From Butyrivibrio sp. NC2007 (GTDB lineage Bacteria > Bacillota > Clostridia > Lachnospirales > Lachnospiraceae): DNA of 64,000 nucleotides. Of the stretch, positions 51,068 to 59,379 are shown piece by piece; the stretch's first letter is position 1, and every line of letters begins with the position of its first letter. The notes beneath the pieces were generated by a model. That model was not told where the DNA came from. It made no database searches and was given only the letters and a program-made list of their open reading frames with translations. A program made the translations under genes and the position numbers. The DNA is taken from the NCBI RefSeq assembly GCF_000421405.1, contig NZ_ATWY01000001.1, forward strand, positions 186,001 to 250,000, written 5' to 3'.

Positions 51068-52416
51068 TATTCTTCATCCTCATCTATTGTCTCATCATCT
51101 GCAGGTACTGTGTCTGCATTTCTGTAGTACTCAAAACTGTAGCCATACATTCTTACAGTATCGCCTTCCTGAATGTGAAGGCTCTCAAGCTGATCGAGAA
51201 TACCTGTGTCTGCAAGGAATTTCTGGAAGAACGCAAAGCCCTTCTCGGATTCAAGGTTTGTATAACCAAGCATTTTCTCAATCTTAGGGCCTTCAATAAC
51301 ATATTCGGCCTCGTCCTGATCGTAGTAAACAGAAAATGCCTCATCAGCTTCGGTAGCCATATCTTCAGGGAAGAATTCCTGCTCGAAGGTAATAGGTTTG
51401 TCCTCAATCTCAGAAAGGGTCCTACTTACATAGTATAACAGTTCCTTGATACCTTTTCCAGTTAGTGTGGAGGTTGCAAACACTTTTACGCCGAGAGGTT
51501 CGTACTTCTCTTTGATCTTTTTTATTATCTCAGCATCCTCACCCTCAGGAAGCATATCTACCTTATTTGCTGCAATAACCTGGATTTTCTTGGTTATGTC
51601 TGCGTTGTAGTTCTTAAGCTCATTGTTAATAGCTTCCAAATCCTCAAGAGGATCTCTGCCTTCTGTTGAAGCTGCATCAACAACATGGATCATCATTCTG
51701 GTTCGCTCGATATGTCTTAAAAACTCATGTCCAAGTCCTGCGCCTTCTGAAGCCCCCTCAATGAGTCCGGGAATATCTGCAACAACAAAGCCCTTAGCAC
51801 CATCAAGATCTACAACACCCAGCATTGGAGTAAGCGTTGTGAAGTGATAATTGGCAATCTTGGGCTTAGCGTTTGAAACCTTCGAAAGGAAGGTTGATTT
51901 TCCAACATTTGGAAATCCAACAAGGCCTACATCAGCGATTACCTTAAGCTCAAGTAAAACCTCAAGCTCTATTGCAGGCTGACCGGGCTGTGCATACTTA
52001 GGCGCCTGCATGGTTGAGGTAGCATAGTGCATGTTACCGTTTCCGCCTTTTCCGCCCTTTAGGATCACAACTTCTCTGTTATCACCGCTCATATCTGCGA
52101 TTACTTTACCGCTAGTTGCTTCTTTTATAACAGTTCCTTCTGGAACCTTTATGATAAGGTCAGCGCCATTTTTTCCATGGCAGCGCCTTTTATTTCCGTT
52201 TTCACCGTTTTCAGCTTTATACTTGCCGCCGTAATGGAAGTCTGAGAGCGTGTTTATTCCTTCATCCACTTTAAAGATGATGTCTCCGCCCTTTCCGCCG
52301 TCTCCTCCATCAGGACCGCCGTTAGGAACGTATTTCTCCCTTCTGAAAGAGATATGTCCGTCTCCGCCTTTTCCGCTCTGTATAAAGATTTTAGCTTTAT
52401 CTACAAATACTGGCAT
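51067..52416 (-). CDS. obgE: GTPase Obg/CgtA
   Basis: A 449-residue ribosome-assembly GTPase. The glycine-rich Obg fold (about 1-158, with SGKGGDGHISFRREKYVPNGGP), the G domain (GFPNVGKST, FVVADIPGLIEGASEGAGLG, AANKVDML, STLTGKG) and the C-terminal OCT domain (about 340-430, FSVYYDQDEAEYVIEGPKIE) with an acidic tail are visible. It is separated from rpmA by a hairpin, and one base overlaps yhbY. Confidence 0.96.
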   Translation of the reverse strand: MPVFVDKAKIFIQSGKGGDGHISFRREKYVPNGGPDGGDGGKGGDIIFKVDEGINTLSDFHYGGKYKAENGENGNKRRCHGKNGADLIIKVPEGTVIKEATSGKVIADMSGDNREVVILKGGKGGNGNMHYATSTMQAPKYAQPGQPAIELEVLLELKVIADVGLVGFPNVGKSTFLSKVSNAKPKIANYHFTTLTPMLGVVDLDGAKGFVVADIPGLIEGASEGAGLGHEFLRHIERTRMMIHVVDAASTEGRDPLEDLEAINNELKNYNADITKKIQVIAANKVDMLPEGEDAEIIKKIKEKYEPLGVKVFATSTLTGKGIKELLYYVSRTLSEIEDKPITFEQEFFPEDMATEADEAFSVYYDQDEAEYVIEGPKIEKMLGYTNLESEKGFAFFQKFLADTGILDQLESLHIQEGDTVRMYGYSFEYYRNADTVPADDETIDEDEE

Positions 52417-52448
52417 ATTAGTACCTCAAAATACAACTAGTTAAAAAT

Positions 52449-52475
52449 AGGCTTCAAACAAAAAGTTTGAAGCCT
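52449..52475 (-). terminator. Hairpin terminator between rpmA and obg
   Basis: AGGCTTCAAAC (52449-52459) pairs perfectly with GTTTGAAGCCT (52465-52475) over a 5-nt loop. On the minus strand it is followed by ATTTTTAAC. It may attenuate read-through from the ribosomal protein genes into obg. Confidence 0.85.
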
Positions 52476-52489
52476 GTCTTTTGCAAAAA

Positions 52490-52777
52490 TTACTTATTCT
52501 CTACAGCATAAACGCTGGCCTGTTTCTTATCCTTGCCCTTGCGCTCGAATCTAAGAACACCATCAACAAGTGCAAATAATGTGTCATCGCTACCGATTCC
52601 AACATTAACACCAGGATGAATGTGTGTTCCACGCTGTCTGTATAAAATATTTCCGGCCTTCACGAATTGTCCATCAGCTCTTTTTGCTCCAAGTCTCTTG
52701 GATTCTGAATCTCTACCGTTCTTGGTTGATCCAACACCCTTCTTATGAGCAAAAAATTGAAGGTTCATATTCATCAT
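52490..52777 (-). CDS. rpmA: 50S ribosomal protein L27 (bL27) with cleavable leader
   Basis: A 95-residue protein. The N-terminal [14 protein letters not shown] has the Firmicute-type extension that must be cut after Phe-Phe by Prp before L27 enters the ribosome. The core has [31 protein letters not shown] and a basic C-terminus. GGAGGG lies 8 nt before the ATG at 52777. It follows prp by 3 bp, which places substrate and protease together. Confidence 0.96.
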   Translation of the reverse strand: MMNMNLQFFAHKKGVGSTKNGRDSESKRLGAKRADGQFVKAGNILYRQRGTHIHPGVNVGIGSDDTLFALVDGVLRFERKGKDKKQASVYAVENK

Positions 52778-52780
52778 GAC

Positions 52781-53110
52781 TTATTCCCTCCTAAATTTAA
52801 TGTTCAAAAATTTCTTACCATACTGTTCGTATATACTGGTGACACCGAGCTCGAAAGACCTTAATAAAAGATCTGCTTCCTTGGAAGGAATATTCTCAAA
52901 CTCTAATCTCAATATACCTTTTTCTTCATTCTGGCTGGTCAATATCTTATCATCTGTGAATTTCTCAACAGAATTGATAGTATTGATTGTCAGGACCGAT
53001 ATTGCAGCACATACAATGTCTTCACCGTATTCAGCAAATCCTGCATGTCCGTTGCATTCAATCCATTTGTAACTGCCGTCTGAAGCTTTCGTAATTGTAA
53101 TATTCGTCAT
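52781..53110 (-). CDS. prp: Ribosomal-processing cysteine protease Prp
   Basis: A 109-residue protease that removes the L27 leader. NGHAGFAEYGEDIVCAAISVLT carries the catalytic His and Cys. Length fits the family (formerly YsxB/DUF464). It lies between rplU and rpmA as in other Firmicutes. Confidence 0.94.
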   Translation of the reverse strand: MTNITITKASDGSYKWIECNGHAGFAEYGEDIVCAAISVLTINTINSVEKFTDDKILTSQNEEKGILRLEFENIPSKEADLLLRSFELGVTSIYEQYGKKFLNIKFRRE

Positions 53111-53130
53111 CTGTATATAGTCAGCTTAAA

Positions 53131-53439
53131 TTACATTGTGATCTTGTCGATCTTAACAGTTGTGAATGGCTGTCTGTGACCGTTCTTCTTGTGATAGCCA
53201 GTCTTTCTCTTGTACTTGTAAACAACAACCTTCTTAGCACGTCCCTGCTCTACAACTGTTGCGCTAACCTTAGCTGAGCTAACATCGACTGCAACCTTGA
53301 GTGTATTGTCGTCGCTTACTGCAATAACATTATCAAATGTTACTTCTTTTCCAGGCTCTACATCAAGCTTCTCTACCTTGATCTCATCGCCCTCGGAAAC
53401 TTTGTACTGCTTACCACCAGTTACAATAATTGCGTACAT
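53131..53439 (-). CDS. rplU: 50S ribosomal protein L21 (bL21)
   Basis: A 102-residue ribosomal protein: [25 protein letters not shown] at the start, and [24 protein letters not shown], the L21 signature, near the end. GGAGGT precedes the ATG. It is the first gene of the rplU-prp-rpmA unit and has a structured leader. Confidence 0.97.
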   Translation of the reverse strand: MYAIIVTGGKQYKVSEGDEIKVEKLDVEPGKEVTFDNVIAVSDDNTLKVAVDVSSAKVSATVVEQGRAKKVVVYKYKRKTGYHKKNGHRQPFTTVKIDKITM

Positions 53440-53514
53440 AAGTTACCTCCTTCTTCAAAAAACTCGCTAACTTCGGCGGGGATAGACCCACTTAGGCCTA
53501 GTTAAGCGGCATAC
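53440..53514 (-). ncRNA. Probable L21 leader (autoregulatory mRNA structure)
   Basis: The roughly 75-nt leader between the predicted start site and rplU contains paired segments (for example CTAACTTCGGCGGGG opposite CCCACTTAGGCCTAG-type stretches) and sits where Firmicutes carry the L21 leader, which mediates feedback by the ribosomal protein. I identify it mainly from position and GC-rich structure; covariance was not tested. Confidence 0.55.
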
Positions 53515-53520
53515 CATGGT

Positions 53521-53549
53521 ATAATATCATTCATTTTCCATGTTGTCAA
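53521..53549 (-). promoter_or_regulatory. rplU operon promoter, inside the 3' end of rng
   Basis: On the minus strand TTGACA (53549-53544) and TATTAT (53526-53521) are 17 bp apart. The -35 lies within the last codons of rng. Confidence 0.8.
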
Positions 53550-54699
53550 CACTTTGATTGTTATTTTGTAATATTTCTTTTAATGATTTATCGTTTTTGT
53601 TTCTTGTGAGTTCAATTATGCCAAGCCCGGTTATATCGACAAATTCAGTGTGTACCACTTCTTTTCTTGCAAGAGCTCTTACATGATCACAAAGTTTTTG
53701 CACATCTTCTTTGTCTTTCATGTTAATGAAATCTATAAGTATCATTCCCGTAAGATTTCGAAGCCTTATCTGTCTGAATATTTCATCGGCAGCTTCTATG
53801 TTGACTTTATATGTAATATCTGTCTTGCCGGAAATTGCTTTTCCTGTATTTACATCTATGGCATTAAAGCTTTCAAGCTGTTCGATGATAAGGAAAGCTC
53901 CTGATTTAAGCCACACCCTGTTATAGAGCAGCTTATCCATATCTTTTTTAAGACTGTAAACTACAGATTCGTTAAGAATACGTGGTTCATCTGAGGTTTT
54001 GGTCCTGATGAATGCCTTTGCTTTTTCAATGTGATATGCTTCATCTGCACTATCATTTTTCTGAAGGCATGAAAAGACCTTTCGGCTCTTTGCCACGCTC
54101 AGAATATCGCAGATTTTATCTATACATGCCTTTATATCATCTCTAATATTCTCATCTATATCATCCCCTGAAAGACGAGCAGCTTCAGTCCTTACAATCA
54201 CGCCAAAATCTGTACCGTCTAGCTTTTCACAGTATTCATCAACTAAGTCTTTATAGTGTTTCTTAGCACAAGTAATCAGTCTGGTTCTGTCATCCTGAGA
54301 GATTTTTAAGGATGCTCCAACGCCTTTTCTACCAAGCGTAACAGCTACGAATTTACCGGAGATTGATATGCGGGATGAAAGCTTGGCTTTCTTAAGTTTG
54401 AGAGGTTCTGCTTCTACCTGAAGCACGATCTCATCACCTTGTCTTAGCTCTGATGACGAAATGATCTTTCTGTTAACAACGGTAATTGGGAGTATGTTTT
54501 TGAGCGCAACATAGCCCTGCTCGTCATCGCGATACCTCACAAAGGCAGAATCAATATTCTTCAGGATATTCTCCACTCTGCATAAATAAATATCGTCGAG
54601 CACCGAATCACGGACAACAGAAATAAACTCCAGCTTATTGTAGATATAAGCTGAAACAACCAGATAATTATCATAGTTAGAAACAAAGATATCAGCCAT
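53527..54699 (-). CDS. rng: Ribonuclease E/G family protein (short form)
   Basis: A 390-residue endoribonuclease. It has an S1 domain (about 35-100, DIYLCRVENILKNIDSAFVRY), the RNase E/G core with FNAIDVNTGKAISG and MILIDFINMKDKED, carrying the two catalytic Asp. It ends shortly after and lacks the CPXC zinc-link and small domain found in E. coli RNase G (489 aa), so its quaternary structure may differ. It should process rRNA or decay mRNA. It overlaps the DUF2344 gene by 8 bp; the rplU promoter is inside its 3' end. Confidence 0.88.
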   Translation of the reverse strand: MADIFVSNYDNYLVVSAYIYNKLEFISVVRDSVLDDIYLCRVENILKNIDSAFVRYRDDEQGYVALKNILPITVVNRKIISSSELRQGDEIVLQVEAEPLKLKKAKLSSRISISGKFVAVTLGRKGVGASLKISQDDRTRLITCAKKHYKDLVDEYCEKLDGTDFGVIVRTEAARLSGDDIDENIRDDIKACIDKICDILSVAKSRKVFSCLQKNDSADEAYHIEKAKAFIRTKTSDEPRILNESVVYSLKKDMDKLLYNRVWLKSGAFLIIEQLESFNAIDVNTGKAISGKTDITYKVNIEAADEIFRQIRLRNLTGMILIDFINMKDKEDVQKLCDHVRALARKEVVHTEFVDITGLGIIELTRNKNDKSLKEILQNNNQSVDNMENE

Positions 54700-55414
54700 T
54701 TAAATATATTCTCTCGTCTGTATCACCGGCTATGAATGGTTCGATGTATGTTTTATCGCCTTCCTGAAAATCGCGGTAAATATCTACTCTGTGTATATCG
54801 AGCCATACGGTGTTAAACTCTTTTCCCAATGATTTAAAGAAGTACACAAAGAGCAAAGTCGGCTTTAATGTAACCTTACTGCTCATCATCAGCAGTATAT
54901 CAAGGTAGTCTTCTCCGAACTCATAATTTAATATCATCTGCTTCATATCGATCTCTTTTTCGCCGCTCTTTGTCTTCTTAACGGCTGGAAGAGTTTCTTT
55001 TTCAAGATAAGACTCCATCTCGCTCACCCAGTCGAAATCCGGTTTTGAATTCTCTCTGAATTTCAGATGATATTTAGCAGCATATGAAGTTGTCATTGCC
55101 TTTTCTTCACGCTCATCAAGCTCAGCAATGGCAACGATCTTAATGCCTTCATTCATAACACTGTTAAGTCCGTCCATGATATCTTTAACACTGCTCATGG
55201 AATTTACAGTCATATCAAGATATTCACCATCACTGGTTGCTCCTACGCTAAGGGGCTGCGCAAAAGATAACACCTGATGTGGGCTAAAGCCTTCTGAATA
55301 CTTGATATCAATACCTGCTCTTCTGATGGCCTTTTGAAAATATCGCATGACATCCAAATGACCTATGAACTTTATTGGTCCGTTTTTTGAAAATTTCAAA
55401 CGTAATTTATGCAT
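54692..55414 (-). CDS. TIGR03936/DUF2344 radical-SAM-associated protein
   Basis: A 240-residue protein starting LRLKFSKNGPIKFIGHLDVMRYFQKAIRRAGIDIKYSEGFSPH, the DUF2344 signature, with QPLSVGATSDGEYLDM. It always occurs beside a TIGR03960 radical SAM protein and here shares one base with that gene. In other bacteria the two form a single fusion. Function is unknown; a role in tRNA or ribosome modification is possible but not shown. Confidence 0.88.
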   Translation of the reverse strand: MHKLRLKFSKNGPIKFIGHLDVMRYFQKAIRRAGIDIKYSEGFSPHQVLSFAQPLSVGATSDGEYLDMTVNSMSSVKDIMDGLNSVMNEGIKIVAIAELDEREEKAMTTSYAAKYHLKFRENSKPDFDWVSEMESYLEKETLPAVKKTKSGEKEIDMKQMILNYEFGEDYLDILLMMSSKVTLKPTLLFVYFFKSLGKEFNTVWLDIHRVDIYRDFQEGDKTYIEPFIAGDTDERIYLNG

Positions 55415-57285
55415 TATTTACTCTCCGTGCAAACTCCGACTCCATAGGAAGCTGCACCACATCCCAAACATCCTTGTCTGCAATTTATTGATTTCTTACC
55501 TGCAAGGGCATTTTTCCATTCTCTTAGCATAAAGGCCTTTGTTACGCCACAGTCGATGATATCCCAGGGGAATGTCTCGTCATCAGCTCGTTCTCTTGTG
55601 GTGTAGAAGAAAGGATCAACTCCGCATTCCTTGAAGGTCTCCATCCATGTGTCAAACTTGAAGTACTCACTCCAGGCGTCATAAACGCAGCCCTTTTCAT
55701 AAGCTCTTAGAATAACATCGCAGAGCCTTCGATCGCCTCTCGCAAAGATACCTTCCATCATACTTGCATCAGCTTCGTGCCAGTTGTATTTGATATGCTT
55801 CTGGTTAAGCTGTGACATGATTCCTTTTCTGGTCTTATTTGCCTTATCAAGGAACTCTTCCTTGGTATTCATAGGAGCCCACTGGAACGGAGTAAAGGGC
55901 TTGGGTACAAAGAATGAAGTACTTGCTACGATGTCTATTGTACGTCCGCCTCTCTTTTCCTTGGGCACAGTCTCAAAATACTCCACAGCAACTTTATTGG
56001 CTATATCACCGATGCCATAGATATCTTCATCTGTCTCTGTAGGAAGTCCCAGCATGAAATAAAGCTTAACTTTATTCCAGCCACCAAGAAACGCCTCGTG
56101 CGAGCCTCTCAGAATATCCTCCTCTGTGAGACCTTTATTGATAACATCTCTCATTCTCTGGGTTCCGGCTTCCGGTGCAAATGTAAGAGAACTCTTTTTT
56201 ACATCCTGGACCTTACTCATTACATCCAGAGAAAATGCGTCTATTCTAAGTGACGGAAGAGATATGTTTATCTTCTTTTCATTGCAGCTCTTTATCAAAA
56301 AGTCGATAAGCTCAGGGAGTTTTGAATAGTCACTTGAGCTTAAGGAGCTTAAAGAAATCTCCTCATATCCGGTGTTCTCCAGAGCTTCTATCGCAATTTT
56401 CTTAAGATATTCCACGTCCTTTTCACGAAGAGGTTTATAGAGCTGTCCTGCCTGGCAGAATCTGCAGCCTCTGATGCATCCACGCATGATCTCAAGAACA
56501 ACTCTGTCCTGTGTGATCTTGATGTAGGGAACTACAGGCTTAGTTGGATAAAACTCGTGAGAAAGGTCAGTGCACATCTCCTTTTTGATGGTCTTTGGAA
56601 TATCATCAAAAACCGGTTCCATGGATGCAATAGTCCCGTCTTCCTTGTACTTAACATCATAAAATGATGGTACGTAGATACCAGGAATCTTAGCAGCTTC
56701 ATGAAGAAAATCCATTCGGCTGATACCTCTTTTCTTCGCATCCTTATACAGGTCAAAGAGCTCGCGATATCTTGTCTCACCCTCTCCGATATAGAAAATA
56801 TCAAAGAAATCTGCAATCGGCTCAGGGTTATAGGTACAAGGGCCACCACCAATGACTATTGGGTCATCCCAGGTCCTGTCTGCAGTTTTAAGAGGAATGC
56901 CTGAAAGATCCAGAACCTGTAATATGTTCGTGTAGCACATCTCATACTGGATGGTAAAGCCCAGGAAATCGAAGTCCTTTACCGGGTCCTGAGATTCAAG
57001 CGCAAAAAGAGGAATGTTCTTTTCTCTCATAAGTGCATCCATGTCCATCCATGGAGAATACACACGCTCGCACCATACGTCGTCGTAAGAGTTGAACATT
57101 CCGTAAAGGATCTGAATGCCCAGATGGGACATTCCGATCTCGTATACATCAGGAAAACAGAAGGCAAATCTTATATCGATCTGCCCCTTATCCTTAACAA
57201 CACTGTTTACCTCATTGCCGATGTATCTCTCGGGCTTTTCGATAGTAAGCAGCGCCTCATCTGTTAATGCTAAATTGTAATTCAT
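55414..57285 (-). CDS. TIGR03960 family B12-binding-domain radical SAM protein
   Basis: A 623-residue radical SAM protein. The N-terminal region (DIRFAFCFPDVYEIGMSHLGIQILYG) resembles a cobalamin-binding fold but lacks an obvious base-off His motif. The radical SAM core has the cluster motif CIRGCRFC, and later SLSSLSSSDYSKLPELI and FAPEAGTQRMRDVINKG. The C-terminus has CRQGCLGCG, possibly an extra Fe-S site. Paired with the DUF2344 gene, upstream of rng and rplU. Substrate unknown. Confidence 0.9.
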   Translation of the reverse strand: MNYNLALTDEALLTIEKPERYIGNEVNSVVKDKGQIDIRFAFCFPDVYEIGMSHLGIQILYGMFNSYDDVWCERVYSPWMDMDALMREKNIPLFALESQDPVKDFDFLGFTIQYEMCYTNILQVLDLSGIPLKTADRTWDDPIVIGGGPCTYNPEPIADFFDIFYIGEGETRYRELFDLYKDAKKRGISRMDFLHEAAKIPGIYVPSFYDVKYKEDGTIASMEPVFDDIPKTIKKEMCTDLSHEFYPTKPVVPYIKITQDRVVLEIMRGCIRGCRFCQAGQLYKPLREKDVEYLKKIAIEALENTGYEEISLSSLSSSDYSKLPELIDFLIKSCNEKKINISLPSLRIDAFSLDVMSKVQDVKKSSLTFAPEAGTQRMRDVINKGLTEEDILRGSHEAFLGGWNKVKLYFMLGLPTETDEDIYGIGDIANKVAVEYFETVPKEKRGGRTIDIVASTSFFVPKPFTPFQWAPMNTKEEFLDKANKTRKGIMSQLNQKHIKYNWHEADASMMEGIFARGDRRLCDVILRAYEKGCVYDAWSEYFKFDTWMETFKECGVDPFFYTTRERADDETFPWDIIDCGVTKAFMLREWKNALAGKKSINCRQGCLGCGAASYGVGVCTESK

Positions 57286-57295
57286 ACTTTTTCCT

Positions 57296-58603
57296 TTATC
57301 GTCTTGACAGTTCGTCTGTTATATCCTCCCAGCTGACATTTTTAACAGCCATGAGGACCATCATATGATACAGGAAATCACTCATTTCGTAAATAACTTC
57401 ATTTTCATTCGGGTTTTTAGCGGCTATAACCATCTCGGTTGCCTCTTCACCAACCTTTTTAAGAATCTTGTCGATTCCTTTTTCGTAGAGATAATTGGTA
57501 TAAGAACCTTCTCTTGGATTATCTTTTCTGTCCTTTATAACCTCAAATACTGCATCAAGAACCTTCTGCGGATTCTTCTCGGAATAATCCTTTTTAGCTA
57601 TCTCGTTAAAGAAGCAGGAATAACTTCCGGTGTGACATGCAGCGCCAATCTGCTTAACCTTGGCAAGAATGGTATCAAGATCGCAATCTGCTGTAAGAGA
57701 CTTAACATACTGGAAGTGCGAACTGGTCTCGCCTTTTATCCAGAGCTCATTTCTGCTCCTGCTAAAGTATGTCATCTTACCTGTCCTAAGCGTAGTGTTA
57801 TATGCCTCTTCATTCATATACGCCAGCATCAGAACCTGATCTGTTCTGTAGTCCTGAACGATAACAGGAACCATTCCGTCAGAATTCTTTTTAAGCTGAT
57901 TCCATGTAAATGCCGGTTCCAGCGCACTAATCTTAATTCCTTTTTCAGTTAAAAAATCTTTTATCTGATTTATGCGCTGTGCATTGGAATTTACATTTAT
58001 TCCGGACACAGCATCAATAAAGTCATATTTGAAAAAGAGCTCTTCAGGATGGTCTTTATAGGGCAGATCATCAGCATCAAAAACTGCCATAACAGGAAGG
58101 TCAATGCCCGGATCTGTTAGCTTTGCTTCATCCTTTGTAACGAGTACAAGTTCAGATGCAAAGGTAAGGATATCGTCTTTTCTTTCTGTCACGGAAGATG
58201 CGTCTTCGTAGCAGATAACAATCTTGTCCTTGCCGAATTTCTCTGATACTTCCTTCAGGATATCAGCGTTACCCTCCTTTGAGAAATTAAGGGCAGCTCT
58301 CTTACAGCCTGCATAGAGGAGCTTTTTGATATCCTCCATCCTCTTGACATTGCCTGCGCCGATAACAGGGACATCAACAGCCTTACAGATATCCTTGATC
58401 ACATCCAAAGACTCTTCATGAGCTTTATCATCTCCTGCCGGGGAAAGATCAAAAACTATGATCTCGTCAGCATTTGAATTTGATAATCTCTCGCCTTCGG
58501 AAACTGCATCAAACTCGCATACCTGGTCGGTTCCAAAGCCTTTCATTGCACGACCATTTTTCAAATATATTGCACCGACTATTTTTTTAACACTGTTCTT
58601 CAT
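57296..58603 (-). CDS. hisIE: Histidine biosynthesis protein HisIE with N-terminal degenerate HisF/HisA-like domain
   Basis: A 435-residue fusion. Residues about 1-215 follow the HisF/HisA barrel (YLKNGRAMKGF, ADEIIVFDLS, VDVPVIGAGNVK), but the first catalytic Asp (CLDVKDGR in HisF) is replaced by Tyr and the second half is short, so this part is probably not cyclising anything. Then HisI (about 220-325; FTWNQLKKNSDGMVPVIVQDYRTDQVLMLAYMN, and the Zn/Mg ligands in TADCDLD and ACHTGSYSC) hydrolyses PR-AMP, and HisE (about 340-435; KKVGEEATEMVIAAKN) hydrolyses PR-ATP. It lies 2 bp from hisB. Active HisA, HisF and HisH are not in the window. Confidence 0.92.
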   Translation of the reverse strand: MKNSVKKIVGAIYLKNGRAMKGFGTDQVCEFDAVSEGERLSNSNADEIIVFDLSPAGDDKAHEESLDVIKDICKAVDVPVIGAGNVKRMEDIKKLLYAGCKRAALNFSKEGNADILKEVSEKFGKDKIVICYEDASSVTERKDDILTFASELVLVTKDEAKLTDPGIDLPVMAVFDADDLPYKDHPEELFFKYDFIDAVSGINVNSNAQRINQIKDFLTEKGIKISALEPAFTWNQLKKNSDGMVPVIVQDYRTDQVLMLAYMNEEAYNTTLRTGKMTYFSRSRNELWIKGETSSHFQYVKSLTADCDLDTILAKVKQIGAACHTGSYSCFFNEIAKKDYSEKNPQKVLDAVFEVIKDRKDNPREGSYTNYLYEKGIDKILKKVGEEATEMVIAAKNPNENEVIYEMSDFLYHMMVLMAVKNVSWEDITDELSRR

Positions 58604-58605
58604 GC

Positions 58606-59196
58606 TTAAAGTGCTCCTTTTGTACTGAGTACGCCTTCTATTCTCGGATCTATCATTGATGCTTCATCCAGCGCTTTTGCAAACGCCTTGAATATCGCTT
58701 CAATCTTGTGGTGATCGTTAGATCCATTTAAAACCTTGATGTGGAGATTCATTGCTGCAGAATATGAAACTGCATAGAAAAACTCTTTTACCAGCTGTGT
58801 GTCAAAATCACCGACCATAGGTGCTGTAAATTCAGCATCCATCACAAAATACGGTCTTCCGCAAAGATCTATTGCACACATTACCAAAGTCTCATCCATG
58901 GGAAGGATCATGCTTCCGTAACGCTTTATACCCTTTTTGTCGCCCAAAGCCTTAGAAATGGCCTGTCCAAGCACGATTCCGGTATCCTCAACCGTGTGGT
59001 GACCATCAACATTTAGGTCTCCGTTTACTGTGACATCCATGTCATAAAAGCCGTGTTTTGTAAATCCCTGAAGCATATGATCAAAGAATCCGATGCCCGT
59101 TGTGATGTTTGAAGCTCCTGACCCGTCAAGGTTAAGTAAAACCTTGATGTCAGTTTCTTGCGTTTTTCGTGTCACTTCTGCAACTCTTTTTTCCAT
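58606..59196 (-). CDS. hisB: Imidazoleglycerol-phosphate dehydratase
   Basis: A 196-residue enzyme converting imidazole glycerol phosphate to imidazole acetol phosphate. It has GIGFFDHMLQGFTKHGFYD and two His-rich metal motifs (HHTVEDTGI and DHHKIEAIFKAFAKAL). Length is that of the monofunctional enzyme. AAGGAG precedes the ATG. A 183-bp gap with repeats separates it from hisD upstream, suggesting its own promoter. Confidence 0.96.
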   Translation of the reverse strand: MEKRVAEVTRKTQETDIKVLLNLDGSGASNITTGIGFFDHMLQGFTKHGFYDMDVTVNGDLNVDGHHTVEDTGIVLGQAISKALGDKKGIKRYGSMILPMDETLVMCAIDLCGRPYFVMDAEFTAPMVGDFDTQLVKEFFYAVSYSAAMNLHIKVLNGSNDHHKIEAIFKAFAKALDEASMIDPRIEGVLSTKGAL

Positions 59197-59379
59197 AGCT
59201 TGTGTCTCCTTATATGCAGTTTACAAAATATTGTAAATTCCAATTATAAAATATATGTAAACTTGCATTTTATATACGTTTTAGAAAGTAAACTTGCAAT
59301 TTTGGTGCACTTTTCAATGATTACAAGTGTAATTTTTAAGCATTGACCATATCAGTCGCGTTGACCATATCAGACAATC
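59197..59379 (-). promoter_or_regulatory. hisD-hisB intergenic region with inverted and direct repeats
   Basis: It holds TTTACAA-N4-TTGTAAA (59220-59237), two GTAAACTTGCA copies 31 bp apart (59257 and 59288), and two TTGACCATATCAG copies 18 bp apart (59343 and 59361), all AT-rich. No ORF is supported. TATAAT-like sequences exist on the minus strand near 59245 but no clear -35. It is a likely control region for hisB-hisIE. Confidence 0.5.

Noticed and set aside
57365..57952. Plus-strand ORF of about 195 codons opposite hisIE
   Set aside because: It covers the conserved HisI and HisE domains in antisense and resembles nothing known.
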